This document shows positions 50,606 through 59,076 of a DNA stretch of 64,000 nucleotides, piece after piece. The notes under the pieces are model-generated. The model was not told the DNA's origin, searched no databases, and saw only the letters and a list, made by a program, of their open reading frames with translations. A program made the translations under genes and the position numbers. The stretch lies in NCBI RefSeq assembly GCF_001429625.1, contig NZ_LMSU01000003.1, positions 233,148 to 297,147 on the forward strand, written 5' to 3'. This stretch comes from Nocardioides sp. Soil805. GTDB taxonomy: Bacteria; Actinomycetota; Actinomycetes; Propionibacteriales; Nocardioidaceae. Positions within the stretch are counted from its first letter, which is position 1; every line of letters starts with the position of its first letter.

Positions 50606-51219
50606 GCGACGAACGCGCGGCGACCGTCCGCGCCTACGACCTCGACGCCGCGGCGTACGCCGCCAACGGTCCTGCCCTGCCGGCGTCCGTCCGCGCCGAC
50701 GTCGAGCAGCTCGCGGCCGCCCTGGGCGCGGGAGCCCGCGTGCTGGAGATCGGCTCCGGAGGAGGGCGCGACGCGGCGTTCATGGAGGAGCTGGGGCTGC
50801 GCGTGCGCCGCACCGACGTCACGCCCGCCTTCGTGGGGATGCTCCGTGAGCAGGGCCACGAGGCGGACCTCCTCGACCCGCTGACCGACGACCTGTCGTC
50901 CAGCGAGGGTCCGTACGACGCGGTGTGGGCCAACGCCTCGCTGCTCCACGTCGCGCGCCCCGACCTCCCCACCGTCCTGTCCCGTCTCGCGGCCGTCACC
51001 CGGCCGGGCGGACTCCTGCGCGTCGCGCTCAAGGAGGGCGACGGCGACGGCTGGTCCACCCACGGCTCGATCCGCAGCCCACGGCACTTCACCTACTGGC
51101 GCGCCGACGCCGTCACCGCCGTGGTGGCAGGTGCCGGCTGGACCGACGTCTCGGTGTCGGTGGTCCCGGGCACCGCGCGTGCCGAGGACTGGCTCGAGGT
51201 CCGGGCGGTCCGCGGATGA
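50602..51219 (+). CDS. SAM-dependent methyltransferase
   Basis: The 205-residue product has the class I methyltransferase core: VLEIGSGGGRDAAFM (motif I, about 50-64), a following RRTDVTP acidic strand and ANASLLHVARPDLP. The substrate is unknown. The GTG at 50602 overlaps the DinB-fold gene's stop and its own stop overlaps DUF3046, so it is translated in series with both. Confidence 0.86.
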   Translation: MSDERAATVRAYDLDAAAYAANGPALPASVRADVEQLAAALGAGARVLEIGSGGGRDAAFMEELGLRVRRTDVTPAFVGMLREQGHEADLLDPLTDDLSSSEGPYDAVWANASLLHVARPDLPTVLSRLAAVTRPGGLLRVALKEGDGDGWSTHGSIRSPRHFTYWRADAVTAVVAGAGWTDVSVSVVPGTARAEDWLEVRAVRG

Positions 51220-51410
51220 GGCACACCGAGTTCTGGGCACGCCTGGACCACACCCTCGGCACGGCGTCGTCGCGATCGTGGGCCGAGCTCTACGTCATCG
51301 GCGAGCTGGGCGGTCGCACGGTCGTCGAGGCGCTGGGTGCCGGCGTACCTCCGAAGCAGGTGTGGGCCGCAGTGTGGCGCGTCCTCGAGCTGCCGGACTC
51401 CGAACGATGA
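51216..51410 (+). CDS. DUF3046 protein
   Basis: This 64-residue protein (MRHTEFWARLD at the start; WAELYVIGELGGRT in the middle) belongs to DUF3046, a family found just upstream of recA in many actinobacteria. Function unknown. Both ends overlap neighbouring genes by 4 nt. In the ancestral order recA follows directly; here an MFS gene is inserted between them. Confidence 0.9.
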   Translation: MRHTEFWARLDHTLGTASSRSWAELYVIGELGGRTVVEALGAGVPPKQVWAAVWRVLELPDSER

Positions 51411-52693
51411 GCACGCCCGCGGACGGGAGCCTCGCCGAGCACGCCCACGTGCAGGCGCGGACCGTCCGTGTGCTGGTGGTGTCGCAGGCGGTCGGGGCGG
51501 TGGGCGTCACCATCGGTGTGGCGACCGCGTCCCTGCTCGCGCGCGACATCTCCGGCTCCGAGGCCCAGGCCGGCCTGGCGCAGACCTTCCAGGTCCTCGG
51601 CACCGCCCTCGCGGCGTACCTCCTCGCCCGCCTGATGGGCCGGCGCGGACGGCGCGTCGGGCTGGTCACCGGCTACCTCGCCGGGGCCAGCGGGGCAGCC
51701 CTGTGCGTGGCGGCGGGGGTGCTCGACTCGATGGCCGTCCTGCTCACCGGCGCGGTGCTGCTCGGCGCGACCACGGCGGTCAACAACGGGTCCCGGTACG
51801 CCGCCACCGACCTGGCGCCCGAGGAGACGCGCGGTCGTGCACTGTCGGTCGTGGTGTGGGCGACGACGATCGGCGCCGTGGCCGGGCCCAACCTCACCGG
51901 GGTGGGCGCCGGACTGGCGCGACGGCTCGGGATCCCCGAGCTCACCGGCGGCTTCGCGATCGGCGCCGTGGTGCTGGTGCTCTCCGCGGCCTGGGTCGCG
52001 GTGCTGCTGCGACCGGACCCGCTGCTGCTCGCCCAGGCCGCCGCCGGTGCGACGGGCGAGGCCCGCAGCGGCCGGTCCTGGTCGCGCTTCACCGACGCCC
52101 TCGGCGCCCAGCCGGCCCTCGGCGCTGCCATCACGGGCATGGCGTGCGCCCACGCCGCGATGGTCACGGTGATGATCATGACGCCCCTGCACATGGAGCA
52201 CGGTGGCGCGCAGCTGCAGGTCATCGGGTTCGTGATCTCGGTGCACGTCCTGGGGATGTTCGCCTTCTCCCCGGTGGTCGGCCTCGCCGCGGACCGCCTC
52301 GGCCGGCCGCGGGTGCTGGTGGCCGGGGGAGTGGTGCTGCTGGTGTCGCTGGTGCTGTGCGGGCTGGCGCCGGAGGGCTCGTCGTGGCAGATCTTCGCCG
52401 GCCTGTTCCTGCTCGGGCTCGGGTGGTCGTGCGCCACGGTGGCCGCCTCGACGATCATCGCGGACCTGACCCCCGTGTCGGCACGCACCGACGTGCAGGG
52501 CACGGCCGACATGGCGATGTCGCTCACGGCCGCCGGAGGCGGCGCGCTGGCCGGACTGATCGTGGGCTGGCTCGGCTACCCCGTGCTGGCGACGTTCGCC
52601 GGGGTGCTCGCGCTCGCGGTGCTCGGGGCCGGGGTGGTGGCGGGCACCCTGACGACCTCGGTCCCCGACGCGGCGTCCGACCCGGCGCGCTGA
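51407..52693 (+). CDS. Major facilitator superfamily transporter
   Basis: The 428-residue product has twelve predicted membrane helices with the loop 2-3 motif in the form ARLMGRRGRRVG and the loop 8-9 counterpart AADRLGRPR. It resembles drug/sugar efflux-type permeases; substrate unknown. The ATG overlaps the DUF3046 stop by 4 nt. The recA regulatory region starts 30 bp after its stop. Confidence 0.9.
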   Translation: MSTPADGSLAEHAHVQARTVRVLVVSQAVGAVGVTIGVATASLLARDISGSEAQAGLAQTFQVLGTALAAYLLARLMGRRGRRVGLVTGYLAGASGAALCVAAGVLDSMAVLLTGAVLLGATTAVNNGSRYAATDLAPEETRGRALSVVVWATTIGAVAGPNLTGVGAGLARRLGIPELTGGFAIGAVVLVLSAAWVAVLLRPDPLLLAQAAAGATGEARSGRSWSRFTDALGAQPALGAAITGMACAHAAMVTVMIMTPLHMEHGGAQLQVIGFVISVHVLGMFAFSPVVGLAADRLGRPRVLVAGGVVLLVSLVLCGLAPEGSSWQIFAGLFLLGLGWSCATVAASTIIADLTPVSARTDVQGTADMAMSLTAAGGGALAGLIVGWLGYPVLATFAGVLALAVLGAGVVAGTLTTSVPDAASDPAR

Positions 52694-52722
52694 CGCGCGA
52701 CACGCGGCCCCGCATGCACCAC

Positions 52723-52738
52723 TCGAACAACTGTTCGG
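52723..52738 (+). promoter_or_regulatory. SOS box (LexA operator) upstream of recA
   Basis: TCGAAC-AACT-GTTCGG contains the actinobacterial LexA core GAAC-N4-GTTC (52725-52736). A TAGATT hexamer follows 2 bp later (52741-52746) and may be the -10 of the LexA-controlled promoter. Confidence 0.85.
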
Positions 52739-52807
52739 GCTAGATTGTGTCCACAGGTACGACGCACGGCGAGGTTGTCCACAGCGTTCGACAGGGCTGA
52801 TCAGGCG

Positions 52808-52830
52808 ATGTCGGTGGCTCGTCCTAGCGT
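52808..52830 (+). promoter_or_regulatory. RecA-NDp (PafBC-dependent) promoter of recA
   Basis: ATGTCGGTG (52808-52816), 8 nt, then TAGCGT (52825-52830) matches the mycobacterial RecA-NDp consensus tTGTCRgtg-N8-TANNNT. Transcription should start near 52837, giving a leader of about 40 nt before the recA ATG. recA therefore has both LexA and PafBC-type control. Confidence 0.8.
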
Positions 52831-52875
52831 CGCAGACGTACCTGACTACCCGACGGACACGACAAGGACACGCAC

Positions 52876-53925
52876 ATGGCTGGTGGAGACCGCGAGAAGG
52901 CACTGGATGCCGCACTCGCCAACATCGAGAAGTCGTTCGGCAAGGGCTCGGTCATGCGACTGGGCGACGACACCCGCGCTCCGCTGGAGGTGATCCCGAC
53001 CGGCGCCATCGCACTCGACGTGGCCCTCGGCCTCGGTGGTCTGCCCCGCGGCCGTGTCGTGGAGATCTACGGTCCGGAGTCCTCGGGAAAGACGACGGTC
53101 GCCCTGCACGCGGTGGCCAGCGCCCAGGCGGCCGGCGGCATCGTGGCCTTCATCGACGCCGAGCACGCGCTCGACCCCGACTACGCCAAGGCCCTCGGCG
53201 TCGACACCGACGCCCTGCTGGTCTCCCAGCCCGACTCGGGTGAGCAGGCGCTCGAGATCGCCGACATGCTCGTCCGCTCCGGCGCCCTGTCCCTCATCGT
53301 CATCGACTCGGTGGCCGCGCTCGTGCCGCGCGCCGAGATCGAGGGCGAGATGGGCGACAGCCACGTGGGCCTCCAGGCGCGGCTCATGAGCCAGGCGCTG
53401 CGCAAGATGACCGGTGCCCTCAACAACTCCGGCACGACCGCCATCTTCATCAACCAGCTCCGCGAGAAGATCGGCGTCATGTTCGGCTCGCCCGAGACCA
53501 CGACCGGTGGTCGCGCGCTGAAGTTCTACTCCTCGGTGCGCCTCGACGTGCGTCGCATCGAGACGCTCAAGGACGGCCAGGAGATGGTGGGCAACCGCAC
53601 CCGCGTCAAGGTCGTCAAGAACAAGGTCGCGCCGCCGTTCAAGCAGGCCGAGTTCGACATCATGTACGGCAAGGGCATCAGCCGCGAGGGTGGCCTGATC
53701 GACGTGGGCGTCGAGGCCGGTCTGGTCCGCAAGTCCGGCGCTTGGTACACCTACGAGGGCGACCAGCTCGGGCAGGGCAAGGAGAACGCCCGCACCTTCC
53801 TCAAGGACAACCCCGACCTGGCCAACGAGCTGGAGAAGAAGATCCTCGAGAAGCTGGGTGTCGGTCCGCAGGTCGACTCCCCGTCCGACCTGTCGGACGA
53901 GCCCATCGGCGTGGATGACTTCTGA
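52876..53925 (+). CDS. recA: Recombinase RecA
   Basis: RecA drives homologous strand exchange and triggers LexA self-cleavage. The 349-residue product has normal length with no intein: Walker [10 protein letters not shown] at 66-74, Walker [13 protein letters not shown], the L2 loop [22 protein letters not shown] and an acidic C-terminal tail ending in VDDF. Two damage-responsive control sites lie upstream. recX overlaps its last 11 bp. Confidence 0.99.
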   Translation: MAGGDREKALDAALANIEKSFGKGSVMRLGDDTRAPLEVIPTGAIALDVALGLGGLPRGRVVEIYGPESSGKTTVALHAVASAQAAGGIVAFIDAEHALDPDYAKALGVDTDALLVSQPDSGEQALEIADMLVRSGALSLIVIDSVAALVPRAEIEGEMGDSHVGLQARLMSQALRKMTGALNNSGTTAIFINQLREKIGVMFGSPETTTGGRALKFYSSVRLDVRRIETLKDGQEMVGNRTRVKVVKNKVAPPFKQAEFDIMYGKGISREGGLIDVGVEAGLVRKSGAWYTYEGDQLGQGKENARTFLKDNPDLANELEKKILEKLGVGPQVDSPSDLSDEPIGVDDF

Positions 53926-54679
53926 GTCGGGCCCCCCGTCGGGTGAGTCCAGGCCGGCGCCGTCGTGGGCGGGAGACGTCCACGACGGTGTCGAGGCCTG
54001 GACCCGGTCGGCGAGGCTGTCGAAGTCCGGCACCCCGGAGTCCGACGAGCCCGACGAGCCGTTCCAGCGGGTGTCCACCCGTCGCTCCGGTCGACGCTCG
54101 GGCAGGTCACGGGAGCGTGGACCCGGCCGCTCCGCAGACCCGGGTGCCCGTCGCGCTCCTGCTCCGCCGGACCGGGTGGCGCAGGGCCCTGATGCCGATC
54201 CCGAGTCGGTGGCGCGCAAGATCCTCCTCGACGCATTGACCGGTCAGGCGCGCTCGCGCCGGGAGCTGGCCGACAAGCTCGCCACCAAGGGCGTCCCCGA
54301 CGACCTGGCGTCCGCGCTGCTCGACCGCTTCGAGGAGGTCGGCCTGGTCGACGACGAGGCCTTCGCGCGGGCCTGGATCGCCTCCCGGCAGCCGGGCAAG
54401 GGACTCGCCCGGCGAGCTCTCGCTCACGAGCTGCGACGCAAGGGCATCGACGACCAGGTGGCGCGCGAGGCCCTCGACGAGATCGACCCCGACGACGAGG
54501 AGACCGCGGCCCGCGCCCTGGTCCGCAAGAAGCTGCGCACCATGCGCGGCCTCGAGCGCGACAAGGCGACCCGGCGCCTGGTCGGGATGCTCGCCCGCAA
54601 GGGCTACCCACCGGGCATGGCCTTCGCGGTGGTCAAGGACGAGCTGGGGGCCGACGACGTCGACCTCGACACGCCCTGA
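53915..54679 (+). CDS. recX: RecA regulatory protein RecX
   Basis: RecX binds RecA filaments and limits their activity. The 254-residue product has a long disordered N-terminal extension (about 1-100, rich in Ser, Arg and Pro) before the three-helix RecX repeats ([20 protein letters not shown] in part, then [14 protein letters not shown] and [18 protein letters not shown]). The core has standard length; the extension is longer than in E. coli. The ATG at 53915 lies inside the recA 3' end, so translation is coupled, as in mycobacteria. Confidence 0.95.
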   Translation: MTSESGPPSGESRPAPSWAGDVHDGVEAWTRSARLSKSGTPESDEPDEPFQRVSTRRSGRRSGRSRERGPGRSADPGARRAPAPPDRVAQGPDADPESVARKILLDALTGQARSRRELADKLATKGVPDDLASALLDRFEEVGLVDDEAFARAWIASRQPGKGLARRALAHELRRKGIDDQVAREALDEIDPDDEETAARALVRKKLRTMRGLERDKATRRLVGMLARKGYPPGMAFAVVKDELGADDVDLDTP

Positions 54680-54707
54680 GCGCTCGCGACTGGGACATAC
54701 TGCAGCG

Positions 54708-55601
54708 ATGGGCACGAAGAAGAAGAATCTTGCGAAGACGACCGGTGCCACCGGAGAGGCCGTGCGCCCGCTCCTGCGCATCCCCGAGGGACCGGTCGAC
54801 CTGGGCAGTATCGACCCGCGTGCCACCCCCGGCTTCGACGGCGACAAGGTGGCCGGCAAGGCGGCGCTGCCGGCGGTGGGCGAGCCGCTCGCGGAGCTCC
54901 AGGAGCGGCTCTACGCCCAGGGCAAGTCCGACGGCCACCGACGGGTGCTGCTCGTGCTCCAGGGCATGGACACCTCCGGCAAGGGCGGCGTGCTGCGCCA
55001 CTCGGTGGGCCTCATCGACCCGCAGGGCGTGCGGATCAGCTCCTTCAAGGCGCCCAACGCGGAGGAGCGCCGCCACGACTTCCTGTGGCGGATCCGTCGA
55101 GCGGTGCCCGAGGCGGGCATGGTGGGGGTCTTCGACCGCTCCCACTACGAGGACGTCCTCATCGCCCGGGTGCGTGAGCTGACGACCCGGTCGGCCATCA
55201 CCCGCCGCTACGACGCCATCAACCGCTTCGAGGCCGAGCTGGCCGACAGGGGGGTCACCCTGCTCAAGTGCATGCTCCACATCTCCGCCGAGGAGCAGAA
55301 GGCACGTCTCCTCGCCCGGCTCGACGACCCCACCAAGCACTGGAAGTTCAACCCCGGTGACATCGACGAGCGGTCGCAGTGGCGGGCCTACCAGGAGGCC
55401 TACGAGATCGCCCTCGAGCGGTGCAACACCCCCGAGGCCCCGTGGTACGTCGTACCCAGCGACCGCAAGTGGTACCGCAACTGGGCCATCGCCACCATGC
55501 TGCACGAGGCCCTGGAGGAGCTCGCCCCGGCGTGGCCGCCGGCCGACTTCGATGTCGCGGGCGAGCGCCGGCGGCTCGTGGAGGAGGACCCGGTCACGTG
55601 A
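54708..55601 (+). CDS. PPK2-family polyphosphate kinase
   Basis: PPK2 enzymes move phosphate between polyphosphate and nucleotides (or AMP/GMP). The 297-residue product has the Walker A form GMDTSGKGG (86-94), the lid FKAPNAEERRHDFLWR and the Walker B FDRSHYEDVL. Single-domain length suggests class I or III; which nucleotide is used cannot be read. CATACT ends 6 nt before the ATG. Its stop overlaps the HipA-like gene by 4 nt. Confidence 0.9.
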   Translation: MGTKKKNLAKTTGATGEAVRPLLRIPEGPVDLGSIDPRATPGFDGDKVAGKAALPAVGEPLAELQERLYAQGKSDGHRRVLLVLQGMDTSGKGGVLRHSVGLIDPQGVRISSFKAPNAEERRHDFLWRIRRAVPEAGMVGVFDRSHYEDVLIARVRELTTRSAITRRYDAINRFEAELADRGVTLLKCMLHISAEEQKARLLARLDDPTKHWKFNPGDIDERSQWRAYQEAYEIALERCNTPEAPWYVVPSDRKWYRNWAIATMLHEALEELAPAWPPADFDVAGERRRLVEEDPVT

Positions 55602-56410
55602 CCACGACCGGTTCACGCACCGAGGAGGGCACGCTCCCCGGGGTGTTCGTCACGCGCTACGTGACGCCCCTGCGGGAGGGCGGCAGCCTGCCCGGGATCG
55701 TCGAGGGCGACGACCTGGGCACCTACGTCTGCAAGTTCCGGGGCGCGGGACAGGGCCTCAAGGTGCTGGTCGCCGAGGTGATCGTCAGCGGGCTCGCGGA
55801 GCACCTCGGGCTGCGCACCCCGCGCATCGTCGCCCTCGAGCTCGACCCGGAGATCGCCCGCTACGAGGCCGACGAGGAGGTCCAGGACCTCCTCAACGCC
55901 AGTGCCGGGCTCAACCTCGGCGTCGACTTCCTGCCGGGTGCGTTCGGCTTCGACGGCACCGCGCTCGACCCCGACGCGGCCACCTCGGCCGACGAGGCCG
56001 CGCGCGTGATCTGGCTCGACGCTTTCTGCGCCAACGTGGACCGCTCGTGGCGCAACCCCAACCTGCTGCTGTGGCACGGCGACCTGTGGGTGATCGACCA
56101 CGGCGCCTCGCTCTACTTCCACCACGGCTGGGCCGGCGGGGTCACCGATCCCGAGCGCTTCGCGCGACAGCCCTGGGACGCGTCCGACCACGTGCTCGGG
56201 CGGCACCTCCACGGCGTCGCCGCCGCGGACGCCGCGATCACCCCGCAGCTGGACCGCGACACCTTCGCCCGGGTCCTGGCCCGGGTCCCGGACGCGTGGC
56301 TGGAGCCGGTGCCGGGAGCCGGGACCCCGGACGCCCTGCGGGCGGCGTACGTCGAGTTCCTCACCGCCCGCCTCGGCACCCGCCAGTGGCTCCCCGGCGG
56401 TGGCGCATGA
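55598..56410 (+). CDS. HipA-family kinase-like protein
   Basis: The 270-residue product has a compact kinase fold related to HipA: Lys46 in VCKFRGAGQG after a glycine-rich strand, the catalytic-loop-like DRSWRNPN (Asp148 to Asn155), and a metal-binding IDHGASL (Asp167). It lacks the full N-terminal HipA domain. No HipB-type antitoxin is nearby; instead the DUF3037 gene overlaps its end by 4 nt, a pairing seen in other bacteria. The role is unknown. The GTG at 55598 overlaps the PPK2 stop. Confidence 0.82.
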   Translation: MTTTGSRTEEGTLPGVFVTRYVTPLREGGSLPGIVEGDDLGTYVCKFRGAGQGLKVLVAEVIVSGLAEHLGLRTPRIVALELDPEIARYEADEEVQDLLNASAGLNLGVDFLPGAFGFDGTALDPDAATSADEAARVIWLDAFCANVDRSWRNPNLLLWHGDLWVIDHGASLYFHHGWAGGVTDPERFARQPWDASDHVLGRHLHGVAAADAAITPQLDRDTFARVLARVPDAWLEPVPGAGTPDALRAAYVEFLTARLGTRQWLPGGGA

Positions 56411-56787
56411 AGCGGCTCGCCTACCAGTACGTCGTGCTGCGCTGCGTGCCACGTCCCGACCGCGAGGAGTTCCTCAACGTCGGCGTGGTGCTCTACTGCC
56501 AGGCGGCCGACCACCTCGACGTCGCGTGGCACTGCGACGCCGATCGGCTCGCCGCCCTCGACCCGGGCCTGGACACCGCGCAGGTCTGCGCGGCGCTGGC
56601 CTTCGTCGAGGGCGTCGCCCGCGGCGACGAGCGCGGAGGCGCCGCTGCCGAGCAGTCCCTGGGCCAGCGCTTCGGCTTCCTCAAGGCCCCCCGCAGCACG
56701 GTGCTCCAGCCGGGTCCCGTCCACGGGGGCGTGACCACCGATCCGTCCCGGCAGCTGGAGCACCTCCTCGAGCGCCTCGTGGGATGA
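56407..56787 (+). CDS. DUF3037 protein
   Basis: The 126-residue product begins KRLAYQYVVLRCVPRPDREEFLNVGVVLYC, the recognised DUF3037 pattern, and ends within a 14-bp tandem repeat. Function unknown; it commonly accompanies HipA-like kinases and may be a partner or substrate. Its ATG overlaps the HipA-like gene's stop (ATGA). Confidence 0.88.
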   Translation: MKRLAYQYVVLRCVPRPDREEFLNVGVVLYCQAADHLDVAWHCDADRLAALDPGLDTAQVCAALAFVEGVARGDERGGAAAEQSLGQRFGFLKAPRSTVLQPGPVHGGVTTDPSRQLEHLLERLVG

Positions 56788-56820
56788 GTGCTGTCGGGTG
56801 AGTGCCGTGGGATGAGTGCC
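56779..56820. repeat. Three tandem 14-bp units carrying stop/start codons
   Basis: Units GTGGGATGAGTGCT, GTCGGGTGAGTGCC and GTGGGATGAGTGCC follow head to tail. Each contains an ATG or GTG followed by A (ATGA/GTGA). Because 14 is not a multiple of 3, each start is in a different frame; only the third (ATG 56812) opens the AlkD-like frame. The DUF3037 stop is in the first unit. Confidence 0.8.
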
Positions 56821-57552
56821 GACCCCGCCCTCGTCGCTGCGGTCCGCCGCGCGCTGAGCCTGGTCGGCGACCCCGAGCGGGCCCGGCAGCAGCAGGCGTA
56901 CATGAAGTCGTCCCTGCCCTACCGCGGGCTCAGCGCGCCGGAGCTGCGGGCCCTGCTGCGCCCGCTGCTCGCGGAGCACCGCCTCCACGACCCCGGGACG
57001 TGGCGCGACACCGCCCTCGAGCTGTGGGACGGAGCCAGCCACCGCGAGGAGTGGTACGCCGCCATCGCCCTGCTCCGCCACCACCACTACCGGCGCTGGA
57101 CCGACCCCGACCTCGTGCCGCTGCTGCTGCACCTGGTGCGCACCGGCGCCTGGTGGGACGTCGTCGACGAGGTCGCGAGCCACCTGGTCGGGGACGTCCT
57201 GCGGGGGCACCGCGTCGCCGTCACCCCGGTCGTACGTGCGTGGGGGAGCGACCGGGACAGCATGTGGGTGCGACGGACCGCGATCCTCGCCCAGCTGCGG
57301 CACCGTGACGCCACCGACACGACGCTGCTCGCCGACGTGCTGGACGCCAACCTCGAGGGCACGACGTACGGCTCGGAGTTCTTCGTCCGCAAGGCGATCG
57401 GGTGGGCGCTGCGCGAGCACAGCCGCACCGACGCCGACTGGGTGCGTGCGTACGTCGCGGCGCACGCCGAACGCCTCGCACCGCTCTCACGGCGCGAGGC
57501 GCTCAGGCTGGTGGGTCAGACAGGGACGAGCTCGACCGCGCCGACCGCGTAG
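56812..57552 (+). CDS. AlkD-like DNA alkylation repair protein
   Basis: The 246-residue all-helical HEAT-like protein matches the AlkD family (DNA glycosylase for bulky or positively charged alkylated bases): SLPYRGLSAPELR, the WDGASHREEWYAAIALLR helix pair, GAWWDVVDEVASHLVG and EFFVRKAIGWALRE. I chose the ATG in the third 14-bp repeat; a GTG 24 bp earlier is in the same frame. The last 37 bp overlap the convergent CbiX-like gene. Confidence 0.88.
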   Translation: MSADPALVAAVRRALSLVGDPERARQQQAYMKSSLPYRGLSAPELRALLRPLLAEHRLHDPGTWRDTALELWDGASHREEWYAAIALLRHHHYRRWTDPDLVPLLLHLVRTGAWWDVVDEVASHLVGDVLRGHRVAVTPVVRAWGSDRDSMWVRRTAILAQLRHRDATDTTLLADVLDANLEGTTYGSEFFVRKAIGWALREHSRTDADWVRAYVAAHAERLAPLSRREALRLVGQTGTSSTAPTA

Positions 57553-58259
57553 CGGGCCAGCACCACCCGGGCGACCTCGGGGTGCGCCCCGAGGGGCGCG
57601 GAGACGGCGACGGCGCCGGCCTCGAGGGAGAGCTCGGCGGCCCGGTCGGGCAGGAAGCCGGGCGCCAGGAAGAACGACGCGACGGCGATGTGGCGACGGC
57701 CCTCGGCGCGGAACGCCCGCACGGCCTCGCCGGCGGCCGGGGGAGCGGCCGAGGCGAACGCCGCCGTGACCGGCAGCTTGTGACGGGTGCCCCAGGTCCG
57801 GGCGAGCCTCGCCACGGCCTGGTTGGCGAGGGGGTCCGAGGAGCCGGCGGCGGCCAGCACCAGGGCGTCGAGCTCGCGGACCCGGGCCTCCTTGAGCGCC
57901 TCACGCAGGCGCAGGTCGAGCACCTCGAGGAAGGCGGCCTCCATGCCCAGGACCTTGGTGGCCCGGATGGTCAGCCCCTCGTGCCGGGCGGTGGCGGCGG
58001 CGATGGCCTCGGGGACGTCCACCTTGGCGTGGTAGGCCTCGGTGAGCAGCAGCGGCACCACCACGATCTCGTCGAAGCCGGCGCGGACCAGCTTGTTGAC
58101 GACCGTCTCGAAGGACGGCTTGGAGAGCTCGAGGAACGCCGGCTCGATGCGCAGGTCGGGGCGCATCGCCCGGACCTCGTCGACGAGCGCGGTGATCGTC
58201 GCGGCGGAGCGGGGGTCACGGCTCCCGTGAGCCAGGGCAACCAGTGCAGGAGCGGCCAT
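57516..58259 (-). CDS. CbiX/SirB-type sirohydrochlorin chelatase
   Basis: CbiX-type chelatases insert Fe or Co into sirohydrochlorin; next to nirA, the iron enzyme for siroheme is the sensible role. The 247-residue product is a tandem-domain form: the first half begins ALVALAHGSRDPRS (metal-binding His10) and VVVPLLLTEAYHAKVD (second His), and the second half repeats LVLAAAGSSDP and ASFFLAPGFLPD in modified form. The ATG shares one base with the stop of the 25-codon reading frame upstream. Its 3' end overlaps the AlkD-like gene. Confidence 0.88.
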   Translation of the reverse strand: MAAPALVALAHGSRDPRSAATITALVDEVRAMRPDLRIEPAFLELSKPSFETVVNKLVRAGFDEIVVVPLLLTEAYHAKVDVPEAIAAATARHEGLTIRATKVLGMEAAFLEVLDLRLREALKEARVRELDALVLAAAGSSDPLANQAVARLARTWGTRHKLPVTAAFASAAPPAAGEAVRAFRAEGRRHIAVASFFLAPGFLPDRAAELSLEAGAVAVSAPLGAHPEVARVVLARYAVGAVELVPV

Positions 58260-58336
58260 CAGAGGGGCCTCCCATCGTGGGTGGTGGGGTGGAGGTCGAC
58301 GCCGTTGTCGTTGAGGAGGAAGTCAGTGGGCCTCAT
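58259..58336 (-). CDS. 25-codon micro-ORF between cysH and the chelatase gene
   Basis: The ATG overlaps the cysH stop (ATGA, 58333-58336) and the stop shares one base with the chelatase ATG, so the frame exactly fills the gap. The peptide reads MRPTDFLLNDNGVDLHP followed by TTHDGRPL. I recognise no family. It may be a functional small protein or only a coupling device that carries ribosomes from cysH to the chelatase gene. Confidence 0.5.
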   Translation of the reverse strand: MRPTDFLLNDNGVDLHPTTHDGRPL

Positions 58337-59076
58337 GCGTGGATCCCGCACTCGGTCTTGGTGGTGCCGGCCCAGCGGCCGCTGCGCGGGTCGTCGCCGG
58401 GGGCGACCCGCCGGGTGCACGGCCAGCAGCCGATGGAGGGGTAGCCGTCGTGGACGAGCGGGTTGACCAGGACGCCGTGCCGGTCGATGTACCGCTCGAC
58501 CTGCTCGTCGGTCCAGCGCGCCATCGGCGACACCTTGACCTTCTGCTTCTTGGCGTCCCAGCCGACGACGGGGGCGATCACCCGGTTGTGCGTCTCCGCG
58601 CGGCGCAGGCCGGTCGCCCAGGCGTCGTACCCGGCGAGCGTGTCGGCCAGCGGCTTGACCTTGCGCAGGGCGCAGCACAGGTCGGGGTCGGTCTTGTAGA
58701 GGTCCTTGCCGTACTGCGCGTCCTGCTCGGCGACGGTCAGCTCGGTGCTGACGGTCCGCAGGGTGACCGGGAGGGTGGCCTCGACCGCGTCGCGGGTGCC
58801 GATGGTCTCGACGAAGTGGTACCCGGTGTCGAGGAAGACCACGTCGATGCCGGGAGCGACCGTCGAGGCCAGGTGGGCCAGCACGGCGTCGCCCATCGAG
58901 GAGGTGATGCAGAAGCGCTCGCCGAAGGTCGCGACCGCCCACTCGATGATGTTCTCGGCGGGCGCCAGCTCGAGCTCGGCACCCACGTGGGAGACCAGCT
59001 CCCGCAGCTCCTCGGGGGTGCGCCCGTCGGTGTGGGTGCCCTTGAACTCGCGGGCGGCCTGGGTGGACAGGCTCAT
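58333..59076 (-). CDS. cysH: Assimilatory adenylyl-sulfate (APS) reductase
   Basis: It reduces APS to sulfite. The ATG at 59076 has GGAGG 7 nt upstream and overlaps the zinc-ribbon stop. The 247-residue product has the PP-loop-like core (ITSSMGDAVLAHLA), the LDTGYHFVET nucleotide-binding strand, and the [4Fe-4S] cysteines CC ... CWPC (DLCCALRKVKPL and GCWPCTRR) that mark the APS rather than the PAPS enzyme, with the catalytic Cys in ECGIH near the C-terminus. Confidence 0.95.
   Translation of the reverse strand: MSLSTQAAREFKGTHTDGRTPEELRELVSHVGAELELAPAENIIEWAVATFGERFCITSSMGDAVLAHLASTVAPGIDVVFLDTGYHFVETIGTRDAVEATLPVTLRTVSTELTVAEQDAQYGKDLYKTDPDLCCALRKVKPLADTLAGYDAWATGLRRAETHNRVIAPVVGWDAKKQKVKVSPMARWTDEQVERYIDRHGVLVNPLVHDGYPSIGCWPCTRRVAPGDDPRSGRWAGTTKTECGIHA

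Noticed and set aside
55598..56787. HipA-DUF3037 as a classical HipBA toxin-antitoxin pair
   Set aside because: The second gene has no helix-turn-helix and lies downstream; HipA is short and lacks the N-terminal subdomain.
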